A DNA stretch of 40,393 bases, taken from contig SCNI01000033.1 in the NCBI GenBank assembly GCA_005502775.1, forward strand, positions 1 through 40,393, written 5' to 3'. The DNA is from Microbacteriaceae bacterium 3FA27C10 (lineage in GTDB: Bacteria; Actinomycetota; Actinomycetes; Actinomycetales; Microbacteriaceae). Below, in pieces: positions 33,304-40,393 of the stretch (position 1 is its first letter; the number at the start of each line of letters is the position of its first letter). The notes beneath the pieces are model-generated. The model searched no databases and was not told the origin of the DNA. It saw only the letters and a program-made list of their open reading frames with translations. Both the position numbers and the translations under genes were made by a program.

Positions 33304-33909
33304 CTAGGTCCAGAGGTAGCGGTCGGGATCGAGACCGCTGCCACCCGCCGGCGAAGCCTCGGGCTCCTCGGCACGGTGCTGCACCGGAGGGTGGTGGAGA
33401 CCGGCGCCGTGCAGCATCGTGCTCGGCCGGAGCACCCGCCGGAAGCTCCCGAGCGCCGAGGTCTTCGCGCGGGTCCAGGCTCGCCCGGACACGATCACGA
33501 CCCGGCCGTGCAGCATCGCCCAGACCGAGGAGCGACCGGTGCGCGCGTCGCTCACCGAGCACAGCTCGAGCAGATCCGCGTGCCCCAGGATCGCGATGGC
33601 ATGGCGCCGTGCGGAGACGTGATCGGGGTAGTCGCCGACCCCGATGGCCACCGTCAGCCCGTTCGGGGCCTGAAGCCCCCAGAAGACGTCCCCGGCGCTG
33701 GTGCGCCGGTCCTCCCGCAGGCCGGCGCCCCCGTCGTCGGGCGCCATCGACAGCATCGAGCGGCGGATGGAGGATCGGCCCCAGTACAGATCAGCGTCGA
33801 TCCGCCGGTCGAAGAGCACGAGTCTGCTGACGTAGGATGCGCGGACCGACTCCGCGCGCGGTTCCGGCTCGGCCCCGGGGTCGACGTTCATCGCCTCCGA
33901 CGGCGTCAT
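33304..33909 (-). CDS. Unrecognised soluble protein, last gene of the envelope-kinase operon
   Basis: The product has 201 residues with no signal peptide or membrane helix. It has an acidic N terminus, a central globular-looking part (VSRLVLFDRRIDADLYWGR, VFWGLQAPNGLTVAIGVGDYPDHV, SVWAMLHGRVVIVSGRAW) and a basic then Pro/His-rich tail ending DPDRYLWT. I recognise no family or catalytic motif. The ATG at 33909 overlaps the preceding gene's stop (ATGA). That coupling places it in the same operon as the PASTA kinase, for which it could be a substrate or partner (inference). Confidence 0.7.
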   Translation of the reverse strand: MTPSEAMNVDPGAEPEPRAESVRASYVSRLVLFDRRIDADLYWGRSSIRRSMLSMAPDDGGAGLREDRRTSAGDVFWGLQAPNGLTVAIGVGDYPDHVSARRHAIAILGHADLLELCSVSDARTGRSSVWAMLHGRVVIVSGRAWTRAKTSALGSFRRVLRPSTMLHGAGLHHPPVQHRAEEPEASPAGGSGLDPDRYLWT

Positions 33910-34484
33910 CCGAGGGCCCCGATCTCGAGTCCCGCCGGCCGGACGGCCCCGGATCCTCCCGGCGCGACGGCGTACCGGAGCGCCGCCGCGTGCTTCGCGG
34001 GAGCCCCGGAGCGGAGGGCGAGCGCCCATCGCTCGAGGGGCGTCACGATCGCCGCGAGCTCACACCCCGCATCGGGGCCGGCCGGCACCCATGGGCGGGC
34101 CGGCTGGGGCGCCGGCCGGCCGAGCGCCCACACCCAGGCATCCTGGAACGACCGCTGTTCGCTGCCCGGCTCAGACGGCACGAGCATCCACGCGGCCGAC
34201 TCCGGGAAGCGCCGTCGGTCGAGCCGCTCGAGGGTGGAGGGCAGCGGAGTGACGAGCACGACGCCGAGCCGCGATCCGTGGGCTCGGGGTCGCGTCCCGC
34301 GCCGGCCGAGCCGGGGCACGGCGTCGAAGAGCGCTCGCGCGTGCACCGAGGGAAGCGCCGCGCCGCTGTCGGCGATCAGCGCTCCGTGCGCATGGTCGAG
34401 CAGCCAGAGGGTCGCGGAGAGGTAGGGGTCGATCCCCGGTTCGGGCAGCTCCACCCGCCAGCCGGCGCTCACCCGCTCGGTCAT
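33906..34484 (-). CDS. Unrecognised soluble protein coupled to the PASTA kinase gene
   Basis: The product has 192 residues, lacking a signal peptide and membrane helices. It reads as a mixed alpha/beta protein (LWLLDHAHGALIADSGAALP, SRLGVVLVTPLPSTLERLDRR, SAAWMLVPSEPGSEQRSFQD) rich in Trp, Pro and Arg. No known domain is recognised. Its ATG overlaps the kinase stop codon (ATGA) and its own stop overlaps the next start, so expression is tied to both neighbours. It might act with the kinase or with the downstream protein. A longer open frame runs upstream in the same phase, but that part is a shadow of the kinase gene. Confidence 0.7.
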   Translation of the reverse strand: MTERVSAGWRVELPEPGIDPYLSATLWLLDHAHGALIADSGAALPSVHARALFDAVPRLGRRGTRPRAHGSRLGVVLVTPLPSTLERLDRRRFPESAAWMLVPSEPGSEQRSFQDAWVWALGRPAPQPARPWVPAGPDAGCELAAIVTPLERWALALRSGAPAKHAAALRYAVAPGGSGAVRPAGLEIGALG

Positions 34485-36298
34485 GGTCTCGCTCCCGCCG
34501 TGGGCGGCGCCGTCGCCGAGGTCGGTGCGGGGGTCGGGGTGCTCGACGGCGGGTCGGCGAGCAGGAGGGCGACCGTGACTCCGACGCGGAGCACCGCCCC
34601 CTGCCCGGGCTGGGTGCCGAGCACGGTCGCCGACGGCGAGCTGCTTCCGACGGGATCCACCCGGAAGCCGGCCGACTCGAGGAGCGCGACCGCGGCGCCG
34701 ACGCTCGCTCCCTGCACGGCGGGGACGGAGTTGGTCCCGGATGCCACGGTCACGTCGACCACGGAGCCGACAGCCACGACCTCCCCGGGTTGCGGGCTCT
34801 GGGCCAGGAGGCGATCCGCCTCCTCGGCCGACTCGGCGCGGTTCGCCGCGCCCAGAGTCAGGCCCGCTGCACGCAGCGCCGTCTCCGCGTCGCCCAGGCT
34901 GCCGTGCAGTGTGGGCACGGCCACCGTGGCCGCCGTCGAGGCCGAGGGCGGCGCGACTCCTGCGGGACCGGTCGGCGCTCCCGGCTCGGCAGCCGGGGTC
35001 GAGGGCGGGGGCACCGCGGCCTCGGTGGGCTGGGAGGACATGGGCGTCGACGTCACCGACGCGACAGACCCCGGCTCTGCGGATGCCGAGACGACGCCCC
35101 ACACGGCGAGCCCCGCGATCGCCACGACGGTCAGCAGGGCCGCGATGCCGCTGGCGGTCGCGGTCTGCTGCAGCGACGGCTCTCGCGCCGGCGGCCGTCC
35201 CCCCTGCGCCGGGGTCGGCGTGAGGTAGTGGAGCGCGGCCGGGCGGGCCGAGGGATGGATGCGCGTCGCCACGGCCTCGCCGGGCGCCGCCTGCGGCGGC
35301 AGCGCGCCGGGCCGCGGCCGGTCGGCGACCGCCAGCGCGGCCCGGAGCGCGAGCCGGAACTCGGCGGCGTCGCGGTAGCGGTTCGACGCCTCCTTCGTCA
35401 TCGCGCGCGTCACGACCGCGTCCAGCGCCCTCGCCGACGGCGCGAGCACCGAGGGCACCGGCGGCGGAGCCGAGACGTGGGCCTCGAGCACGTTGGCCGC
35501 GCTGGTGCGCGGATACGGCGGTCGCCCGGTGAGCAGGAAGTACAGCACGGCGCCGCACTGGTACACGTCGCCGGATGCCCGCACCGGCTCTCCGAGGGCC
35601 TGCTCGGGAGACATGTAGTGGGCGTTCCCGATCACCCCTTCGACCTCTCGCGCCGAGGAACCCGCCGCCGCACCGCCGCCGGTCCCGCCCTCCTGCTCCG
35701 TGCGCAGCACGTCCCGTCCGGTCGCGGCCGTGCCGGCGAGCCCGGCGAGCCCGAAATCGACGAGCCGCACCTGATCGGCGCTCACGGGCGCCTGCGCCTC
35801 CGTTCCCCGGCGCAGCAGCACGTTCGCGGGCGAGATGTCGCGGTGCACCGTTCCGGCCGAGTGGGCGAGCTGGAGGCCGGCCAGCAGCCCGTCCAGAACG
35901 GCGGCGGCCTGCCCCACCGGGAGCGGTCCCGCGTCGGCCACGAGTTCGGCCAGACTCGGTCCGTCCACCAGCTCGAGGGCGATCCACGCCATCGTGACGC
36001 CCCCGGCCTCGTGCAGACCGTAGCCGTGCACCGCGGCGATGTTCGGATGCCGCAGTCCCGCGAACTGGCGGGCCTCCCGCAGGAAGGCCTGGCGGGAGGC
36101 CTCGTCGGCGCACAGATGCGGATGCAGGATCTTGACGGCGACCCGCGTGCCCTCCGAGGCGCCCTCCGCGCCCGGCCCGAGGTCGTCTGCGGCGAACACC
36201 GAGGCCGATCCGCCCACGCCGAGGAGCTCGCCGAGCCGATAGCGGTCGCCGAGGAGGGTGCCACGCCGGTGGCCGGCGCTCTGCTGGTCGTCGCGCAT
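34481..36298 (-). CDS. Membrane Ser/Thr protein kinase with two PASTA domains
   Basis: The product has 605 residues. An N-terminal kinase domain (about 19-290) has the Gly-rich loop LGVGGSASVF, the ATP-binding Lys56 (VAVKIL), the catalytic Asp154, the metal-binding motif DFG (VDFGLAG) and the activation segment ending in SPEQ. The catalytic loop is HRDISPAN rather than HRDxKPxN, with Ser156 replacing the usual Lys. A Gly/Ala-rich insertion lies in the activation region. A single membrane helix (about 375-398) is followed by a Pro/Ser/Thr-rich spacer and two extracellular PASTA domains, which bind peptidoglycan fragments in related PknB/StkP kinases. There is also a proline-rich tail. It lies six bases after the PstB-like gene and overlaps the next gene by ATGA. 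Confidence 0.93.
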   Translation of the reverse strand: MRDDQQSAGHRRGTLLGDRYRLGELLGVGGSASVFAADDLGPGAEGASEGTRVAVKILHPHLCADEASRQAFLREARQFAGLRHPNIAAVHGYGLHEAGGVTMAWIALELVDGPSLAELVADAGPLPVGQAAAVLDGLLAGLQLAHSAGTVHRDISPANVLLRRGTEAQAPVSADQVRLVDFGLAGLAGTAATGRDVLRTEQEGGTGGGAAAGSSAREVEGVIGNAHYMSPEQALGEPVRASGDVYQCGAVLYFLLTGRPPYPRTSAANVLEAHVSAPPPVPSVLAPSARALDAVVTRAMTKEASNRYRDAAEFRLALRAALAVADRPRPGALPPQAAPGEAVATRIHPSARPAALHYLTPTPAQGGRPPAREPSLQQTATASGIAALLTVVAIAGLAVWGVVSASAEPGSVASVTSTPMSSQPTEAAVPPPSTPAAEPGAPTGPAGVAPPSASTAATVAVPTLHGSLGDAETALRAAGLTLGAANRAESAEEADRLLAQSPQPGEVVAVGSVVDVTVASGTNSVPAVQGASVGAAVALLESAGFRVDPVGSSSPSATVLGTQPGQGAVLRVGVTVALLLADPPSSTPTPAPTSATAPPTAGARP

Positions 36299-36304
36299 CA
36301 GCGC

Positions 36305-37330
36305 CTACCCGAATCGGCCGTTCACGTAGTCGTAGGTGCGCTCGTCCTGGGGTTCGGAGAACATCGCATCCGTGTCTCCGAACTCCACGATGCCGCCGGG
36401 CGTGCCCTGCGAGGCGAGGAAGAACGCGCACTGCTGCGAGACGCGCTGCGCCTGCTGCATGTTGTGGGTCACGATGACGATCGTCACCTCGTGCTGCAGC
36501 TCCCCCATGGTCTCCTCGATCACCCGGGTCGAGGTGGGGTCGAGGGCGGAGCAGGGCTCGTCCATCAGCAGGACCTTCGGTTTCACCGCGAGCGAGCGCG
36601 CGATGCAGAGGCGCTGCTGCTGACCGCCGGAGAGGCCGCCGCCGGGCTGTCGCAGGCGGTCGCGCACCTCCTTCCAGAGGCCGGCGCTCACGAGGCTCCG
36701 CTCGACGATCTCGTCCCTCTGGTCGCGCGAGGCCCGGATGCCGGTGAGCTTCAGCCCGGCTACGACGTTGTCGTAGATCGACATCGCCGGGAAGGGGTTG
36801 GGCTTCTGGAACACCATGCCGATGTGACGGCGCGCATCGGTGAGCTTGCGGGATCGGTCGTAGATGTCGGCGCCGTCGAGCATCACCTCCCCCGCGAGAG
36901 ACGCGGAGGGCACGAGTTCGTGCATACGGTTCAGGATGCGCAGGAAGGTCGACTTGCCACAGCCCGATGGCCCGATCAGCGCGGTCACCTGACCGGCCGG
37001 CATCGTGAGCGACACCCGTTCGAGCACCTTGTGGTCGCCGAACCACGCCGAGACCTCCCGGGCATCCAAGGAGGAGAGCTCGCCGTCGGAGACCGGGCGC
37101 GCGGCGGCGTAGGCCGCGGAGATCTCGTCATCGGCGTCGCGGAGCGTCTCGGCCGCAGGCCGCGGAGCCGGGCCGAACACGCGCGGCAGAATGTCGGTCA
37201 CCTCCTCGCTGGGCGGCGCGGCGTGCAACGGCGTGCGGATGGCGGCGAGCTCGGCGGCATCCGCCGGCGCGAGGTGCACGCCGGTGATGTCGTCGTACGA
37301 CGGCTGGGGCTGGGTGGATTCGGAGGTCAT
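36305..37330 (-). CDS. PstB-type phosphate ABC transporter ATPase with N-terminal extension
   Basis: The product has 341 residues. From about residue 84 it is a complete PstB-type ABC ATPase: Walker [10 protein letters not shown] with Lys126, the Q-loop region [11 protein letters not shown] typical of PstB, the signature [15 protein letters not shown], Walker [12 protein letters not shown] and the switch His in VTHNMQQA. Usual PstB proteins have about 255-270 residues; the first 80 or so here are an acidic, Pro/Ala-rich extension with no match I recognise. No PstS, PstC or PstA gene lies in the window; neighbours are a sortase-like gene 29 bases upstream and the PASTA kinase six bases downstream. 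The ATG at 37330 gives the extension; a shorter start near residue 80 has no good candidate. Permease partners may lie past the right edge. Confidence 0.92.
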   Translation of the reverse strand: MTSESTQPQPSYDDITGVHLAPADAAELAAIRTPLHAAPPSEEVTDILPRVFGPAPRPAAETLRDADDEISAAYAAARPVSDGELSSLDAREVSAWFGDHKVLERVSLTMPAGQVTALIGPSGCGKSTFLRILNRMHELVPSASLAGEVMLDGADIYDRSRKLTDARRHIGMVFQKPNPFPAMSIYDNVVAGLKLTGIRASRDQRDEIVERSLVSAGLWKEVRDRLRQPGGGLSGGQQQRLCIARSLAVKPKVLLMDEPCSALDPTSTRVIEETMGELQHEVTIVIVTHNMQQAQRVSQQCAFFLASQGTPGGIVEFGDTDAMFSEPQDERTYDYVNGRFG

Positions 37331-37359
37331 GCTGTCCTTGAGGCGAGGGGCGAACGGTG

Positions 37360-38400
37360 TCAGAGGAGGTTGGGGAGGGCGTTCATCACGATGTCCGCGC
37401 AGGTGACCCCCAGCACGAGCAGCACGGGGATGCCGATCAGCCAGGTCTGCCATCGGCCCCAGGCGGTCCAGAGCCACCACAGGGTGACCCCGGCGGCGGC
37501 GAAGAACACGAGGGCGAAGAACGCGGCCGACCAGGATGCGCCGTCCTGCCCCATCGCCCGCTCAGCCGGCGGCAGTGCCTGGTAGGCCATCACCTTCGAG
37601 GGGGTCGCCTGAACGGCCGAGGTGAGCTCGGCGTCGACATGCAGGGCCCCGGAGGGGAACAGCGCGAGCCCGTCGGCGGTGATCAGCTCGAGCCGGCCGG
37701 CCTTGGCCTTGAGCGCATCCGGCAGCGGGTCGCCGGCGCGACGCAGCTGCAGCACCTGGAAGGTGCTGACACCCTGGCCCGTGGTGACGGTGATCTCGTC
37801 GCCCGGCTTGAGCTGGGCGAGCGAACCGAAGGGTCCGCCGTAGGTGGTCTGCCGGCCGAGGATGACACTGGTTCCCGCCTGCCCCGGCATCACGGAGTCG
37901 CGGCGGTGCCCGGCCCCGGAGCGCAGCACGTCGGAGGTCGTGCCCTCGCTCACCACTTCGTTGATTCCGACCGCCGGAATCTGCAGCATCGCCACCGGGG
38001 TGCCGAGCGGCACCATCTCCTGGTTCAGATCGAGCTGGCCGACGGGGGTCTCCGCCTTGGCGAGGGAGACGCGCAAGGCCTGGTAGTCGATGGTCTGAGC
38101 CCGGTGATGCTGGAAGGTCGAGAAGAGCGCGACGTGGGCCACGAAACCGAGCAGCAGCATGGAGAGCGTGAGGAGGGCGGCCCCCACCCACCAGCGGAGG
38201 TCGCGCGGAGCGAGCGGGCGGGAGGGCGCGGGCAGCTTCGTGCGATCGAAGGGGGCGCGCGGGCCGCCGGGGCGGCGGCCGGAACCGCCTGCGCGCGGGT
38301 TCGGCACCGAGCCGGGCCGGGCCTTCCGGCGTGGGCGCGTCGGCTTGGTGAGCACCTGCGTGGTCGCTGTGTCGGCCGTGGGATTCCGCTCGTCGGTCAC
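37360..38400 (-). CDS. Sortase-fold membrane protein lacking catalytic residues (pseudo-sortase)
   Basis: The product has 346 residues. A basic Pro-rich cytoplasmic tail precedes a membrane helix at about 70-95; residues 128-265 follow the sortase pattern closely ([60 protein letters not shown]). Two more helices follow at about 285-340, which ordinary class E sortases lack. The catalytic His (usually GHR) is Arg183, the catalytic Cys (usually TC) is Ala242, and the Arg before the last strand is Ala252. It is therefore predicted to be inactive as a transpeptidase but may still bind substrates. The GTG at 38400 overlaps the stop of the upstream surface-protein gene (GTGA). Confidence 0.82.
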   Translation of the reverse strand: MTDERNPTADTATTQVLTKPTRPRRKARPGSVPNPRAGGSGRRPGGPRAPFDRTKLPAPSRPLAPRDLRWWVGAALLTLSMLLLGFVAHVALFSTFQHHRAQTIDYQALRVSLAKAETPVGQLDLNQEMVPLGTPVAMLQIPAVGINEVVSEGTTSDVLRSGAGHRRDSVMPGQAGTSVILGRQTTYGGPFGSLAQLKPGDEITVTTGQGVSTFQVLQLRRAGDPLPDALKAKAGRLELITADGLALFPSGALHVDAELTSAVQATPSKVMAYQALPPAERAMGQDGASWSAAFFALVFFAAAGVTLWWLWTAWGRWQTWLIGIPVLLVLGVTCADIVMNALPNLL

Positions 38401-39179
38401 GGGGCCGACGCTCCCGGAGTCGCCGCCGGCACCCGCATGACGCGCACGATCTGCCAGAACACCAGCACCGCCACGACGATCGCGAGTCCGCCGATCACCC
38501 ACCAGAGCCAGGGCGGCACGTCGAGTCCCCCGGTGGCGGCGGCGGCGTTGCTCGCGCCCACGAGAACCGTGGCGAGAGAGACCTTCTTGCACCAGCCGGT
38601 GAACTGCACGGTGTGGCTGCCCACGGCGGTGCTCTCGGCGACCGGGAACACGGCCTGCACCTGGCCGCCGGCATCGGCCGTGAAGGTGCCGATGAGCGAC
38701 GGGTCGGAGAAGAGCACGAGCTGCACCTGCTCGCCGGCCTCGAATCCGGTGGCGGTGGCGGTGACCTGCTCCCCCGCCAGGTAGAGCTGCTTGTCGGTGG
38801 TGGCCGTGCCGCCGGAGGAGGCGGGAGCCGACGGCACCGCGGGCTCGGCCGGAACGCAGGCGGGAGCATCCGGAGCGGTCCTGCCGCCGTTTCCGCGCCC
38901 GCTTCCGCCGCCGCTCGGCCGGGAGGCCGGAGCGACGGCGGCCGGAGCCGGAGCCGTGCTGGAGGAGGTCGGCGTGGGAGTGGCCGTCGGTGTGGGAGTC
39001 GGCGATGCGGTGCGGCTCGGGATGGTCACGGTCACGCCCGTGCCGCTGCCGTCCGGGCCGGTGTCGTCGGCCGCGGCGGCGGTCATGCCGAGGCCGATCG
39101 ACGCCAGGGCGAAGCCGGCACCGAAGAGAGCGCCCACGAGTCGCCGGGTACGGCGCTGCCTGAGTGTCGTCGCGGTCAT
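38397..39179 (-). CDS. Surface protein with Ig-like pre-anchor domain and C-terminal helix
   Basis: The product has 260 residues: a basic N terminus and signal peptide (cleavage near AAAADD, about residue 38), then a Thr/Pro- and Ser/Ala-rich stalk. Residues of about 130-205 form one Ig-like domain (YLAGEQVTATATGFEAGEQV, HTVQFTGWC) that resembles the pre-anchor domain of the GH43 protein at 6010. Two Cys flank this domain. A membrane helix (PPWLWWVIGGLAIVVAVLVF) and short tail follow. Before the helix the sequence is AAAATGGLD, at best a degenerate sorting signal. It would be held at the outer face of the membrane. Its ATG overlaps the DUF916 stop (ATGA) and its stop overlaps the pseudo-sortase start. 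Confidence 0.82.
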   Translation of the reverse strand: MTATTLRQRRTRRLVGALFGAGFALASIGLGMTAAAADDTGPDGSGTGVTVTIPSRTASPTPTPTATPTPTSSSTAPAPAAVAPASRPSGGGSGRGNGGRTAPDAPACVPAEPAVPSAPASSGGTATTDKQLYLAGEQVTATATGFEAGEQVQLVLFSDPSLIGTFTADAGGQVQAVFPVAESTAVGSHTVQFTGWCKKVSLATVLVGASNAAAATGGLDVPPWLWWVIGGLAIVVAVLVFWQIVRVMRVPAATPGASAP

Positions 39180-40372
39180 CGGCCCGCCCCGCTTCCGGTG
39201 AGCGTGCGGGGGCCTGCGGGTCCGTCGCGCTCGTCGTCCCCCGCAGGCTCGCCGAGCGTCTCCGCCCGGATCTGCTCGGCGTAGTCGGCCAGGTCGTCGG
39301 CGAGCCGCTGGCGCGACCGTCGCCGCCACCACAGGGCGCCCCAGACGATCGCCACGACGAGCAGCACGAGCACGAGCAGGCTCCACGGCACGGCCCAGGC
39401 GGTGGCGGATGCGGTCACCGGCGCGGCGAGGGCATCCCCCTGCGCGGCGCCGTCACCGGGCCCCGGCGTCACCGTGACCTCGGAGAAGAGCAGGAAGAGG
39501 GGCGGGACGCCGGGGAAGGCCGCGGTGACGTGCGTGGTGCCGCCGGGCACGAGGTTCGACACCGGCGGTGTCGACGCGCTGCCGAAGTCGATGCCGAAGG
39601 GTCCCGTGAGGTGCACGCTCGGCGCGGCCGAGAGCCGCACGTTGCCGGTGTTGGTGAGGTCGAAGCCCACCGTGCCCGTGCCGGTGCCCACGGGGTCGAC
39701 CGTGCCGTCGAATCCGGAGACCAGGCCGCTGATCCCCACGCTCGGTGCGAGCGCGCCGTCGACGCGCAGGTAGATGCGGGTGCCCACGCGCTGGGCGACG
39801 TTGACCGCCGAGCCGGTGGAATCGGTGGCGGTGCTCTGGAACGACGCCACGATGCCCGCGGCGTGGTCGCCCGGCGTGGCGTCGTGCGGCACGGTGAGCG
39901 TGAAGGGCAGGTCGGCACGCGTGCCCGGCTCGAGGGTGATGGAGACGCCGAGACCCGAGGTGCACTGCGCCTCGGCGGCGTCGTTCGTGTCGGGGCAGGA
40001 TGCCGGCCCGGAGTTGACACTGGTCCAGGCGCCGGCGTCGGTGGAGGCCTGGTCGGCGCCGACGAGGGTGAACGATCCGGTGGTGTAGTCGGTGGTGGCA
40101 TCCGCCCCGTAGACCCGGAAAGTGGCCGGCGCGCTCGAGTAGTTGGAGACCGAGACCCAGTCGCTGACGGTGCTGCCGGGAGCGACCGCGTAGTCGAACT
40201 CGGTGCGGCCGTCGGGCCCCTCCGGGGTGGAGGGCTGCACGCTCCAGGTCACCTCCGTGGCCGGATCGGCGTGCGCCGGCGCCGGCAGGGCGAGCGCGGC
40301 GAGAACCAGGCCGGCGGTCAGGGCGGCGAGCCCGGCCGGCCGGAGCCACGGGGTGCGGAGGGGGATGCTCAT
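39176..40372 (-). CDS. DUF916-type (WxL-interacting-like) membrane-anchored surface protein
   Basis: The product has 398 residues. A signal peptide (cleavage after PAPAHA, about residue 35) leads into a DUF916/WxLIP-like domain: VTWSVQPSTPEGPDGRTEFD, VAPGSTVSDWVSVSN, then LEPGTRADLPFTLTVP and DATPGDHAAGIVASF. A second Ig-like beta domain follows (VGFDLTNTGNVRLSAAP). A membrane helix (SLLVLVLLVVAIVWGALWW) and an acidic cytoplasmic tail of about 45 residues close the protein. In Firmicutes, related proteins bind WxL proteins and peptidoglycan; the partner here is unknown. The ATG lies only 21 bases from the window edge with a weak GAAAG before it, so an upstream gene in the same operon is likely but unseen. 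Confidence 0.85.
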   Translation of the reverse strand: MSIPLRTPWLRPAGLAALTAGLVLAALALPAPAHADPATEVTWSVQPSTPEGPDGRTEFDYAVAPGSTVSDWVSVSNYSSAPATFRVYGADATTDYTTGSFTLVGADQASTDAGAWTSVNSGPASCPDTNDAAEAQCTSGLGVSITLEPGTRADLPFTLTVPHDATPGDHAAGIVASFQSTATDSTGSAVNVAQRVGTRIYLRVDGALAPSVGISGLVSGFDGTVDPVGTGTGTVGFDLTNTGNVRLSAAPSVHLTGPFGIDFGSASTPPVSNLVPGGTTHVTAAFPGVPPLFLLFSEVTVTPGPGDGAAQGDALAAPVTASATAWAVPWSLLVLVLLVVAIVWGALWWRRRSRQRLADDLADYAEQIRAETLGEPAGDDERDGPAGPRTLTGSGAGR

Positions 40373-40393
40373 CGGTGTCTTTCGCGTCGGGAG

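Noticed and set aside
37360-38400. Active class E sortase for the LAVTG protein
   Set aside because: The positions for His, Cys and Arg read Arg183, Ala242 and Ala252, so transpeptidation is not expected.
36305-40372. Complete phosphate-uptake operon
   Set aside because: Only the PstB-type ATPase is present; no PstS, PstC or PstA sequence can be found in the window.
1-40393. CRISPR array, prophage or antiphage defence island
   Set aside because: No regularly spaced repeats, phage structural genes, integrase or known defence genes were seen.

Overview
The window is GC-rich, densely packed actinobacterial DNA. Several features suggest a member of the Microbacteriaceae or a close relative: the word GGATGCG/CGCATCC recurs, many starts are GTG, several genes look leaderless (a TANNNT hexamer six bases before the start), a sugar ABC importer lacks its own ATPase, and surface proteins carry LAxTG-type anchors. 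The genus assignment is inference. No rRNA, tRNA or CRISPR array was seen.

Layout. 1-5.9 kb holds housekeeping and metabolic genes: a short-chain dehydrogenase, a long amidase, a small membrane protein and a CtpE-like P-type ATPase whose membrane segment 4 reads PLGL instead of PEGL. 6.0-9.7 kb is one large secreted, wall-anchored GH43-type glycosidase, preceded by a promoter overlapped by two LacI-like operator copies and followed by a 32-bp perfect hairpin. 9.8-11.4 kb is a scar: the C-terminal half of an MFS transporter, cut abruptly and joined to about 260 bases of non-coding sequence that may be an insertion-sequence remnant, then a gene broken by a frameshift. 11.5-19.0 kb holds a PLDc_N membrane protein, a CitE-like lyase, a Kef-type antiporter, a GAP-family membrane protein with a type-B carboxylesterase, and a LuxR-type response regulator overlapping a membrane histidine kinase.

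19.0-33.3 kb is a carbohydrate-utilisation locus built as a divergon. Leftward: GH36 alpha-galactosidase then a ROK regulator. Rightward: two sugar permeases, GH95 fucosidase, AXE1-type acetyl esterase, lipoprotein substrate-binding protein and a second, closely similar ROK regulator. A secreted GH27 enzyme converges on the right arm. The divergent promoters overlap, and an AT-rich site lying on them recurs as a palindrome upstream of GH27. The enzyme set fits extracellular trimming, import and cytoplasmic breakdown of acetylated, fucosylated and galactosylated plant-wall oligosaccharides such as xyloglucan or arabinogalactan side chains (inference).

33.3-40.4 kb is a seven-gene leftward operon, most of it joined by ATGA/GTGA overlaps: a DUF916 (WxL-interacting type) membrane protein, a surface protein with an Ig-like pre-anchor domain, a sortase-fold protein lacking all three catalytic residues, a PstB-type ATPase with an 80-residue N-terminal extension but no PstSCA in view, a PASTA Ser/Thr kinase with HRDISPAN in place of HRDxKPxN, and two unrecognised soluble proteins. 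The operon probably continues past the right edge. It is the best candidate here for an uncharacterised system linking the cell surface, ABC transport and kinase signalling.
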